Source: an uncultured Bacilli bacterium (GTDB lineage: Bacteria > Bacillota_I > Bacilli_A > RF39 > UBA660). From it: DNA of 64,000 nt. Below the pieces are notes generated by a model. The model saw only the letters and a list, made by a program, of their open reading frames with translations, was not told the DNA's origin and did not search any database. The position numbers and the translations under genes are program-made. The stretch lies in the NCBI GenBank assembly GCA_934131695.1, contig CAKOZV010000003.1, positions 1 to 64,000 of the forward strand, read 5' to 3'. Below are positions 1 to 7,102 of the stretch, in pieces; within the stretch, counting starts at the first letter, position 1, and each line of letters opens with the position of its first letter.

Positions 1-495
1 GAAAAGAAAGATGCCAAGTTAGTCACTTACTGTTTTAGAGATAGTGTTTATCATACTAAAATAGATGGTGTAGAAAGCTATGAGATTTATCTTAGTAACT
101 TTAAAGGCGTTAAGTATAACGGTAAGAATGAGCTTGCAACACTGTGTTCTATTTTAACAAGTGAGAGCATGGAACAATTAAAAGAAATAGTAGGAAACTA
201 TAAGGAAGGACTGATATTAATGAGTGAACTGGAAAAACTAAAACTAAATGATGAATTTAATGCTTATTATGACTATGAAGCAGTTATCAGAAAAGAGAAA
301 AATTCTGAATATGCCAGTGGCAGAGATGATGGACTAGCCGAGGGCAAAACTTTGGGACTAGCAGAAGGTGAAAAAACTGGAGCTAATAAAGAAAAACTAG
401 CTATAGCAAAAATAATGCTTCAAGGAAAAGAATCGTTAGATAAAATAATGAAGTATACTGGTCTAAGTAAAAAAGAACTTACTATGTTACTATAA
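1..495 (+). CDS. Rpn/PD-(D/E)XK nuclease-family protein, 3' part (5' end outside window)
   Basis: The reading frame is open from the first base, so this is the C-terminal part of a longer gene; the first internal ATG at 169 is not the real start. The visible part aligns closely with the C-terminal half of the minus-strand gene at 4399-5211: both share an MSELE-LK-NDEFNAYY block and end in a helix-turn-helix-like tail of the form ML-x4-S-x2-I-x3-TGLS-x2-E. This is the usual tail of the Rpn / PD-(D/E)XK 'transposase' nuclease family, which is linked to recombination and found in many copies in gut Firmicutes. The nuclease core lies outside the window. A Gly/Glu/Lys-rich linker (GLAEGKTLGLAEGEK) precedes the tail. 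Family assignment is by similarity to its window paralogue; the exact function is unknown. Confidence 0.7.
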   Translation, partial: EKKDAKLVTYCFRDSVYHTKIDGVESYEIYLSNFKGVKYNGKNELATLCSILTSESMEQLKEIVGNYKEGLILMSELEKLKLNDEFNAYYDYEAVIRKEKNSEYASGRDDGLAEGKTLGLAEGEKTGANKEKLAIAKIMLQGKESLDKIMKYTGLSKKELTMLL

Positions 496-507
496 GTACT
501 GATTGTG

Positions 508-532
508 GAGACTACTATAGTCTCTTTTTTTT
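508..532 (+). terminator. Intrinsic terminator of the first gene
   Basis: A perfect 7-bp stem GAGACTA/TAGTCTC with a 3-base loop is followed by a run of eight T, 13 bases after the stop codon. Confidence 0.9.
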
Positions 533-565
533 GATATTTTATTTCTTTTCATTTGTAAAAAAATA

Positions 566-680
566 GGAAGCTAGTAAAAACTAACTTCCAAAAAGAATAA
601 AAAGGGGTTGGCTAGTGTGATACTAGCTACCAATTCGCCTAATTCCGAATTGGTGATTTTTATAATACCCATAAAAGGGT
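566..680 (+). other. Cluster of tandem stem-loops upstream of the ABC transporter operon
   Basis: Four hairpins follow each other. The first (566-589) pairs GGAAG with CTTCC and TAG with CTA. The second (611-627) pairs GCTAGT with ACTAGC. The third (629-654) is a perfect 9-bp stem ACCAATTCG/CGAATTGGT followed by GATTTTT. The fourth (667-680) pairs ACCC with GGGT. The third looks like a terminator, but there is no recognisable gene before it. The block could be a structured 5' leader, a small RNA, or leftover terminators. I recognise no known riboswitch class. Confidence 0.4.
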
Positions 681-734
681 AGTTTGTCAATTGTTTTTTG
701 TAAAATTTATTAAAAAAATTATTAGAGTGAGTGG

Positions 735-763
735 TAGACATTTTTTAGTATATAAATTATACT
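735..763 (+). promoter_or_regulatory. Putative sigma-A promoter for the ABC operon
   Basis: A -35-like TAGACA (735-740) and a -10-like TATACT (758-763) are separated by 17 bp. They lie just ahead of the AAAGGAG ribosome binding site and the ATG at 784. Confidence 0.5.
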
Positions 764-783
764 TTAGTAAAGGAGAAAATAAG

Positions 784-1680
784 ATGTTAAAAGTAGAAAA
801 TATTACTAAATATTATAACAAAACTAAAGCGGTTGATAACTTATCATTTACCGTAGAAAAAGGAGAAATATTTGGACTCTTAGGTGAAAATGGAGCGGGA
901 AAAACAACAACATTTAGAATTATCCTAGGACTTATTAATGCTTCAAGTGGTAATGTTACTTTAGACGGTAAAAAAATAGACTATAGTCTAACTGATAAAA
1001 TAGGGTATGTTACAGAAGAGAGAAGTTTACTTACTAAAATGACTGTTAAAGACCAAATACTACTTTATGGTGTTTTAAAAGGAATGAGCGAAGATAACAT
1101 TCTAAAAGAGATGCGTAAGTGGTTAAAGAAATTTCAAATATCAGACTATGAAAATAGAAAGATAAAAGAATTATCAAAAGGTAATCAACAAAAGATTCAG
1201 TTTATTGCAGCAGTTATTAATAAACCTAAACTATTAATATTAGATGAACCGTTCTCTGGTCTTGATCCTATTAATGTTGAAATGTTAAAAAAGGCAATTA
1301 TAGAATTACAAAAAGCAGGATGTTCTATTATTTTCTCATCACATCAGATGGAACAGATAGAAGACTTTTGTGAAAAGCTTGTTATCCTATCACATGGTAA
1401 AGTAGTAGTAGCAGGGTACTTAAAAGATATAAAGAATGAGTATAGAAAGAAAAATATTTTACTTAGAGGAGATAACCTTCCTCTTGATAAAATAAGAAAA
1501 CTAAAAGGGGTTATTTCTCTTTGTGAACATAGAGGAGAATATTTAGTAAAGATAGAAAGTCTAGATATAGCAGATTCAATCTTTAAAATAGTAAAAAACT
1601 ATAATATTACTAAATATGATGTAACAGAACCGACCCTAAATGAAATATTTATTGAGAAAGTAGGTGCTAATAATGACTAG
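784..1680 (+). CDS. ABC transporter ATP-binding protein (NatA/YhaQ type)
   Basis: This is the cytoplasmic ATPase of an ABC-2 type exporter. It has a Walker A motif GENGAGKTT near residue 40, an LSKGNQQK signature, and a Walker B with the D-loop (LLILDEPFSGLDP), followed by a switch His in SSHQM. The last ~80 residues form the small C-terminal domain typical of NatA/YhaQ (DUF4162-like). The start at 784 is chosen because AAAGGAG sits 7 bases upstream; a longer frame from 691 has no ribosome binding site. The stop overlaps the start of the permease by 8 bases, so the two are translationally coupled. NatAB in Bacillus exports Na+; the substrate here cannot be read from sequence. Confidence 0.85.
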   Translation: MLKVENITKYYNKTKAVDNLSFTVEKGEIFGLLGENGAGKTTTFRIILGLINASSGNVTLDGKKIDYSLTDKIGYVTEERSLLTKMTVKDQILLYGVLKGMSEDNILKEMRKWLKKFQISDYENRKIKELSKGNQQKIQFIAAVINKPKLLILDEPFSGLDPINVEMLKKAIIELQKAGCSIIFSSHQMEQIEDFCEKLVILSHGKVVVAGYLKDIKNEYRKKNILLRGDNLPLDKIRKLKGVISLCEHRGEYLVKIESLDIADSIFKIVKNYNITKYDVTEPTLNEIFIEKVGANND

Positions 1681-2953
1681 AAAATTTTTCTACCTTATGA
1701 AGCTAAGCTTTAATAAAAAATTAAAATCTAAATGGTTTATTGCTGTTAATATAATACTTGCTATATCACTATTTGCCCTATTTAATTTAAACTCAATTAT
1801 AACTTTCTTTGGAGGTGAATTTGATAAACCATTAAAAGTACTTGTTTATGATAAGACTAATATCTCTTATCCTTATTTAAAAAATAATATAGATAGTTTA
1901 ACTAGTGAGTTAGAAGATAAAAAACTAGTAGTAAAAAGTGTTAGTAATGAAAATAAAAAGATAAAAGATGATGAGATACTAATAAGTCTTAATCTAGATG
2001 ATAACTTGTTAAAAGCTAAAGTTATTAGTGATAAAAAGATAGATAGTAGTGTATATCAAGTGATTTATCAAGGCTTAAATGCTACTAAACAACAAGTACT
2101 TATGGAAAGACTAAATCTAGATACTAATACCTTAGCATTATTATCTACTAATATAGATATTAAACGAGTAGTCTTAAGTGATAAAAAGAGTCAAGATGAA
2201 AATATGTCACTAGTGATGAGTACAGTTTTTCCTAGTTTAATACTACCATTCTTTATGTTAATTATTTTTCTAGTTCAAATGGTAGGAGGAGAAATTTGTG
2301 AAGAGAAGACTACTAAGAGTATGGAAATAATTATTTCTAATGTAAGTCCTAAAGTTCATCTTCTAGCAAAGATAGTAGCTAATAACTTATTTGTCTTACT
2401 ACAAGCTTTATTACTATTTATCTATGGTTTAATTGCTTTCTTTATTAGTAGTAGGAATGGAAGTTTAAATATTCCTAGTGAAATAACTAGTATTTGGGAT
2501 AGTCTATCTGCTAGTGGATTAATAAATGATATAGTATCATTACTACCATTCTTATTAGTACTTATCATATTATCATTCTTAGCATATTCTCTACTAGCTG
2601 GAATACTTGCTTCTATGACTACTAATATCGAAGACTTTCAACAGTTACAAACTCCTATTGTTTTTATTCTTTTAGCAGGTTATTATTTAGCAATTATGGC
2701 TGGTATGTTTCAAGGTAGTGTTTTCTTAAAAATAGCAGGTTATATTCCATTAATCTCTTGCCTTTTAGCTCCAACTTTATATATAATGGGAGAGATAAGT
2801 ATATTAGATATTTTAATAGCTATTATCTTATTAATTGGTCTTTTATATCTATTAATTAAATATGGTATGAAAGTATATAAAGTAGGTATTTTAAATTATT
2901 CTAATGAAAAGGTATGGACTAGATTTATAAAAGTATTTAGAAAGGAAGAGTAA
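1673..2953 (+). CDS. ABC-2 family permease (NatB/YhaP-like)
   Basis: This is the membrane partner of the upstream ATPase. A first membrane helix lies near residues 20-42, followed by an extracytoplasmic segment of ~150 residues. Five or so further helices occupy residues ~180-405, and the conserved EICEEKTTKSMEIIISN stretch follows the second helix. That architecture is typical of ABC-2 permeases of the NatB/YhaP group (426 aa). The ATG at 1673 lies inside the 3' end of the ATPase gene, indicating coupling. A likely role is export of ions, peptides or drugs; the substrate is unknown. The gene ends 7 bases before the downstream dehydrogenase start, so the operon probably continues. Confidence 0.8.
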   Translation: MTRKFFYLMKLSFNKKLKSKWFIAVNIILAISLFALFNLNSIITFFGGEFDKPLKVLVYDKTNISYPYLKNNIDSLTSELEDKKLVVKSVSNENKKIKDDEILISLNLDDNLLKAKVISDKKIDSSVYQVIYQGLNATKQQVLMERLNLDTNTLALLSTNIDIKRVVLSDKKSQDENMSLVMSTVFPSLILPFFMLIIFLVQMVGGEICEEKTTKSMEIIISNVSPKVHLLAKIVANNLFVLLQALLLFIYGLIAFFISSRNGSLNIPSEITSIWDSLSASGLINDIVSLLPFLLVLIILSFLAYSLLAGILASMTTNIEDFQQLQTPIVFILLAGYYLAIMAGMFQGSVFLKIAGYIPLISCLLAPTLYIMGEISILDILIAIILLIGLLYLLIKYGMKVYKVGILNYSNEKVWTRFIKVFRKEE

Positions 2954-2960
2954 AAAGAAT

Positions 2961-3878
2961 ATGGCAAAGATTGTGATTATTGGTTTGGGACATGTTGGAC
3001 TATCTTATTTAGAAAAGTTAGTGTTTGATAAGTCTATTAGTGGAGAAGTTGTATTAATTGATAAAGATGTAGAAAAATTAAAGGGAGAAATACTTGATTT
3101 AGAACAAGGGATGACTTTAATAGATTCATCATTAACAATTAAGATAGGAAATTATCAGGCTTTAAATGATGCTGATATATGTGTCTTAGCACTTGGACTT
3201 CCTCAAAGTAAGAAAAGTAGATTAGAAGATTTAGCTGGTGCTAGTAAAATGGTTAAAGAAGTGACAGATTCTATTTCAGAAACATCATTTGCTGGTGTTA
3301 TCTTAGTAGCTACTAATCCAGTTGATGTGATAAGCCAGTTAACAGCTACTTATTTGTCTTATCCTTATCAAAAAGTAATTGGTACTGGTACTATGTTAGA
3401 TACTATTAGATTAAAGAGTCTAATTAGTAAAAAGATAAGTATTTCTAGTAATGATATTAATCTTTATGTTTTAGGAGAACATGGTAATAGTCAGTTTGTT
3501 TATTATAATAATGCTAATATTGCCATGTCATCTCTAAAGAATTACTTAACGAAAGAAGAGAAAGATGAGTTTTCCTCTATTACTAAGAAAATGGGTGGAA
3601 TGATAGTATCTTCTAAGGGTTATACATCACATGGTATTGGTTGTTGTCTTTTAGAACTTACTAAAGTAATTTTAAATGATGAAAAAAAAATCTATCCAGT
3701 TTCTAATTATCAGAGTGATTATGATTTATACTTTTCAATGCCAGCAGTTATTGGAAAAGATGGTATTATAAAACAAATACCTGTTAAATTAAATGAAGAA
3801 GAAGAAAAACAATTAGTAATGGTTACTAAAGTCTTAAGACAAGCAGTAGATGAAGTACTGCCACCAGAGTTGTATTAG
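2961..3878 (+). CDS. ldh: L-lactate/2-hydroxyacid dehydrogenase family protein
   Basis: The protein belongs to the LDH/MDH family, which reduces 2-oxoacids such as pyruvate with NADH in the cytoplasm. Visible family marks are the N-terminal GLGHVG nucleotide-binding loop, an Asp at the end of strand 2, TNPVD, GTGTMLDTIR and the catalytic His in GEHGNSQ. The mobile substrate loop reads PQSKKSR; it appears one residue shorter than the usual QKPGETR of lactate dehydrogenases, and Gln rather than Arg argues against a malate enzyme. The length (305 aa) is normal. A ribosome binding site AGGAAG overlaps the end of the permease gene. Substrate choice (pyruvate versus a branched 2-oxoacid) is uncertain. 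Confidence 0.75.
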   Translation: MAKIVIIGLGHVGLSYLEKLVFDKSISGEVVLIDKDVEKLKGEILDLEQGMTLIDSSLTIKIGNYQALNDADICVLALGLPQSKKSRLEDLAGASKMVKEVTDSISETSFAGVILVATNPVDVISQLTATYLSYPYQKVIGTGTMLDTIRLKSLISKKISISSNDINLYVLGEHGNSQFVYYNNANIAMSSLKNYLTKEEKDEFSSITKKMGGMIVSSKGYTSHGIGCCLLELTKVILNDEKKIYPVSNYQSDYDLYFSMPAVIGKDGIIKQIPVKLNEEEEKQLVMVTKVLRQAVDEVLPPELY

Positions 3879-3890
3879 GAGGAGAAGTTT

Positions 3891-4205
3891 ATGGTTAATT
3901 TTATATATTTAGTAGTTTTATGTTTATTAGTAGCAATAGTTTGTGTTAGTTGTTATAAATTTTTTAGAGCAAAGAGATGGAGGGAAACAATTAGCAGTTT
4001 AATCTATATACTATTAGTAGTAATTACTTCAATCATATTTTTTAGTGGAAGATTAACTGTTTTAGAGTTTGACTACTTAATTAATTCATTAAAGACTGGT
4101 AATATATTTGGAGTAATAGTTTTAATTTTACAGATATTATTAGTCATTGTTACTGTTATTAGTTATTATGAAGTTATTAAACTAACTAAGAGTAAAAAGA
4201 AATAG
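3891..4205 (+). CDS. Small membrane protein of unknown function
   Basis: The 104-residue protein has three predicted membrane helices (about residues 3-23, 33-51 and 71-93) joined by short basic loops, and a Lys-rich C-terminus. It is not recognised. A strong GGAGGAG site precedes the ATG, and it lies 12 bases after the dehydrogenase stop, so it is the last gene of that operon before a clear terminator. Confidence 0.6.
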   Translation: MVNFIYLVVLCLLVAIVCVSCYKFFRAKRWRETISSLIYILLVVITSIIFFSGRLTVLEFDYLINSLKTGNIFGVIVLILQILLVIVTVISYYEVIKLTKSKKK

Positions 4206-4221
4206 TATAAATAAATGTATT

Positions 4222-4258
4222 GTTCTTCTACAGTTTGTCTAAGAAGAACTTTTCTTTT
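4222..4258 (+). terminator. Intrinsic terminator of the ABC/dehydrogenase operon
   Basis: A perfect 8-bp stem GTTCTTCT/AGAAGAAC with a 12-base loop is followed by TTTTCTTTT. Confidence 0.8.
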
Positions 4259-4274
4259 ACTAATATAAATTAAA

Positions 4275-4300
4275 ATAAACCAGTTATTTTTCTGGTTTAT
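4275..4300 (-). terminator. Probable terminator for the minus-strand Rpn-type gene
   Basis: A perfect 9-bp stem ATAAACCAG/CTGGTTTAT lies ~100 bases beyond the 3' end of the minus-strand gene. Read on the minus strand it is followed by a T-rich stretch. Confidence 0.5.
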
Positions 4301-4398
4301 CATATGTCCTTTAAAATATTTTAATCAATGAAATGAGTCTTTGTCTTTACAAGAATTAATATTACTGATTTCTTGCTCGCTTATAATACACTAATATA

Positions 4399-5211
4399 CT
4401 AGATAAGTTTTTCTATTTCTTTAGTGGAAAGACCAGTGTATAGACTAATTTTATCAATTGACTCTTTAGCTTTAAGCATTACTCTAGCAACATTACTCAT
4501 GCTTTTCTCAACGCCTTTATCAATACCATCTAAATAAGCGGTTTGCTCACTCATTTTTTGAACCTTCTCAATATTATAGTAAGCATTAAACTCATCATTA
4601 GCTTTTAATCGTTCTAATTCACTCATAATAAAAATTCCTTCCTCGTTACCGTTAACAATTCTTTTTAGTTCTTCATCACTACTAGCTGTTAACATAAATA
4701 GTAGCATCTCTTCTTTGTTGTTACCAGTATAACAAATACCTTTATACTTTTCTAGAAAAATATCATAGATTTTTATTCCATTCTTAATTATTTGATATTT
4801 CTCGTTATATATTTGATAAATTAAGACAGCTGCCTCTTTATCTTTAGTGAAAAAAGTATTATTAAAATTAAGTTGAATGATTTCCTTTGTTCGATAATCA
4901 CTACCACTTTCTAATCTACTACCAGCCAGTCTAAAAAGATAAACTAAACTTTTAGTACTAGTCCATTTGTTATACTGATTATTGACCTCAATATTAACTA
5001 AAATATCACCATTATTGAGTAGCAAATCAAGACGGTAATCCTTAATCTTATTGCCACTATTTAGTTCGGCATCAACTATACTATAGTTGGTTAAATCAAT
5101 ATTAGTTAGATATTTAATCATATCAAAGAAGATTTTTCTAGTTTCTTTCTTTTTTAATAAATATTTAATAGTTGTATCTGATAATATACTTATAAAATTT
5201 TCATCGTGCAT
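4399..5211 (-). CDS. Rpn family PD-(D/E)XK nuclease / putative transposase
   Basis: The 270-residue protein starts MHDENFISILSD. The start at 5211 is chosen because AAAGGA stands 7 bases before it, while a longer frame has no site. The first ~140 residues carry the PD-(D/E)XK-type core: an Asp in YRLDLLL and a Glu in NIEVNNQ on consecutive strands. The C-terminal part matches the truncated gene at the left edge of the window (MSELERLKANDEFNAYY, then the ML..S..I..YTGLS..E tail). Family members are DNA endonucleases linked to recombination and horizontal mobility. The gene is monocistronic and opposite to its neighbours. Exact target and activity are unknown. Confidence 0.75.
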   Translation of the reverse strand: MHDENFISILSDTTIKYLLKKKETRKIFFDMIKYLTNIDLTNYSIVDAELNSGNKIKDYRLDLLLNNGDILVNIEVNNQYNKWTSTKSLVYLFRLAGSRLESGSDYRTKEIIQLNFNNTFFTKDKEAAVLIYQIYNEKYQIIKNGIKIYDIFLEKYKGICYTGNNKEEMLLFMLTASSDEELKRIVNGNEEGIFIMSELERLKANDEFNAYYNIEKVQKMSEQTAYLDGIDKGVEKSMSNVARVMLKAKESIDKISLYTGLSTKEIEKLI

Positions 5212-5838
5212 AGTTGTTCCTTTCTTATGTATTGTTCTTTTCATGAAAAGTAGGCCTATCTTACCACTAGACACTTTAAAAGTAAAACAGGCAAATATTG
5301 TAAATTGAAAAGATATAACCAGGGAAAATGATAAATTAACTATAGCAAAATAGTAAATTCCTATCATCATACTAGCTGAAAATTAAAAATTACCTTTTCA
5401 AAGTAGAAATTTAAACTTTACATCACTTTACATTAAAAATAACAAAATGTAAAAAAATGTCTTGCAAAGTAAGTGTAAATCTATTTACAAAAAAATAGAG
5501 ATTAGGTATTATAATAATAAGCAGTGGAATAAAGTGGAGCAAAGTAGGGGGATTGTTATTTTGTGGGGAATTAGTTAATACACTCGGTAATTCCAAAGAC
5601 TTAAAACCATAACTAACAAGCTTTCTCTTCTACCTTTATAAAAATTAAAAAGACGATTTAATCTTTATATTAGGGGTTGCCACTTGCTACTTAGACAAGT
5701 AAAAAGTTATCTATCATCGCTACTTAATATATCTACTAAAGAGTGTATAGTAGAAAAATTTAGAATCAGGAAAAGTAGGATGATGAAGAAGTATGCTACT
5801 ATATCCACAAATAAAACTAGCGGAAGGACTGTTTGATA
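5212..5838. other. 627-bp intergenic region before the division cluster
   Basis: I see no credible gene here. The left part is the upstream region of the minus-strand nuclease gene. A plus-strand promoter and 10-bp repeats (5484-5549) drive the division cluster, leaving a leader of roughly 300 bases. The leader has only small stem-loops, such as ACTTG/CAAGT near 5691-5710 and GGAATTA/TAATTCC near 5577-5596. Neither mraZ nor RNase P RNA motifs are visible. Confidence 0.6.
5484..5549 (+). promoter_or_regulatory. Promoter with MraZ-box-like direct repeats
   Basis: A -35-like TTTACA (5484-5489) is followed 17 bp later by TATTAT, which overlaps TATAAT at 5510-5515. Immediately downstream, AGTGG at 5523-5527, AGTGG at 5533-5537 and AGTAGG at 5543-5548 repeat at an exact 10-bp period, the last two preceded by AA. 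This matches the GTGG/AAAGTG repeat array bound by MraZ in front of division clusters in Bacilli and Mollicutes. No mraZ gene follows. Confidence 0.65.
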
Positions 5839-6771
5839 ATGAAAGAAATACATAAAAGTGTTTTACTACAGGAAGCAATAGACTCTCTTTCTTTAAAAGA
5901 AGATGATGTAGCCGTTGATATGACCTTAGGGTTTGCCGGACATAGTAGTGAAATATTAAAGAGAATAAAAAAGGGATACTTATTCGCCTTCGATCAGGAT
6001 AGTGAAGTTTTTACCTATAGTAGAAATCGTCTTAATGCTATAGGTAATAACTTTGAATTAATTCATGCTAATTTTAGTGAAGCAAAGGATGAACTCTTAA
6101 AAAGAAACGTTACTAAAGTAGATGCTATACTATATGACCTTGGAGTGTCAAGTTATCAGTTAGATAATAAAGAGCGAGGCTTTAGTTATAATAATGATGC
6201 TGTTCTTGATATGCGTATGAATAGAGATAATCCCCTAACAGCTAAAATAGTAGTTAATACCTATAGTGAACAAGAACTTACAAGAATCTTTAAACTATAT
6301 GGAGAAAGTAAATTTGCAAGAAATATTGCAAGAAATATTGTTAATAAAAGGAAAGAAAAAGAAATAAATACAACCTTAGAACTTGTTTCTATAATCAAAG
6401 AAGCAGTACCAATTAAAGAAAGATTAAAAAAGCATCCTGCTAAACAAATATTTCAAGCTATAAGAATAGAAGTTAATAAAGAATTAGATGTTTTAATATC
6501 ATCACTAAATGACTCATTAGACTTACTTAATGTAGGAGGAAGATTAGCAGTCATAACCTTCCATTCCTTAGAAGATAAAATAGTAAAAGATACCTTTAGA
6601 AAAGTAAGTGAGACAGACTCTCTTAGTAAAGGACTTCCTAATATACCAGAAGATAAATTACCAGACTTTAAAATAATAACTAAAAAAGGAATAGTACCAA
6701 CTGATAAGGAAGAAGAAGAAAATCATAGAGCTCATAGTGCTAGACTAAGAGTGATAGAAAGAATAAAATAG
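5839..6771 (+). CDS. rsmH: 16S rRNA (cytosine1402-N4)-methyltransferase
   Basis: RsmH (MraW) N4-methylates C1402 in the decoding centre of 16S rRNA using SAM. The 310-residue protein begins with the conserved H-KSVLLQEAI pattern. It continues with the SAM-binding DMTLGFAGHS, an FDQD acidic loop, LYDLGVSSYQLD, RGFSY, DMRM and, towards the C-terminus, RIEVN and ITFHSLEDKIVK, all family hallmarks. ATG 5839 is preferred, although an in-frame TTG two codons upstream lies closer to the GGAAGG site. It opens the reduced dcw cluster and precedes ftsL by 15 bases, as in Bacillus, but mraZ is missing upstream. Confidence 0.95.
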   Translation: MKEIHKSVLLQEAIDSLSLKEDDVAVDMTLGFAGHSSEILKRIKKGYLFAFDQDSEVFTYSRNRLNAIGNNFELIHANFSEAKDELLKRNVTKVDAILYDLGVSSYQLDNKERGFSYNNDAVLDMRMNRDNPLTAKIVVNTYSEQELTRIFKLYGESKFARNIARNIVNKRKEKEINTTLELVSIIKEAVPIKERLKKHPAKQIFQAIRIEVNKELDVLISSLNDSLDLLNVGGRLAVITFHSLEDKIVKDTFRKVSETDSLSKGLPNIPEDKLPDFKIITKKGIVPTDKEEEENHRAHSARLRVIERIK

Positions 6772-6786
6772 AAAGGACTTGGTTAT

Positions 6787-7092
6787 ATGGCTAGAAAAAA
6801 AGTAAAAAAAAGAATCAAGATGAGTAAATTTGAACGCTTACTCTATATTTTTGCTATTACTTTATTAGTAAGTTTGCCAATAACCATCGTTTTTTCCAAA
6901 GCTACTTTAGCACAAATTAATTTTGAAGTAGAAAAACAAAAGAAATTAATAGAAGCTCAGAATAAAACTAATGAAAGCTTATCTATGAAAATAAATGAAT
7001 TAGCATCACTTGATAAAATAGAAGAGGTTGCTAAAAGTGAGGGATTAAGTTATAATAATAATAATATAAAGAATGTAGAAGATGAAAAATAG
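6787..7092 (+). CDS. ftsL: Cell division protein FtsL-like
   Basis: The 101-residue protein has a basic N-terminus, one membrane helix (about residues 19-38) and a periplasm-side segment (about 45-95) with heptad-like hydrophobics, as expected of the bitopic FtsL that partners FtsB/DivIC and activates septal PBP. Sequence identity in this family is always low, so position between rsmH and the PBP gene is the main argument. AAAGGA precedes the ATG. Confidence 0.8.
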   Translation: MARKKVKKRIKMSKFERLLYIFAITLLVSLPITIVFSKATLAQINFEVEKQKKLIEAQNKTNESLSMKINELASLDKIEEVAKSEGLSYNNNNIKNVEDEK

Positions 7093-7102
7093 GGGTGAAA
7101 CT

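Noticed and set aside
5550..5838. Possible RNase P RNA or mraZ in the dcw leader
   Set aside because: The conserved GAGGAAAGTCC-type and ACAGAAA-type RNase P motifs are absent, and no frame of ~140 codons exists for mraZ.
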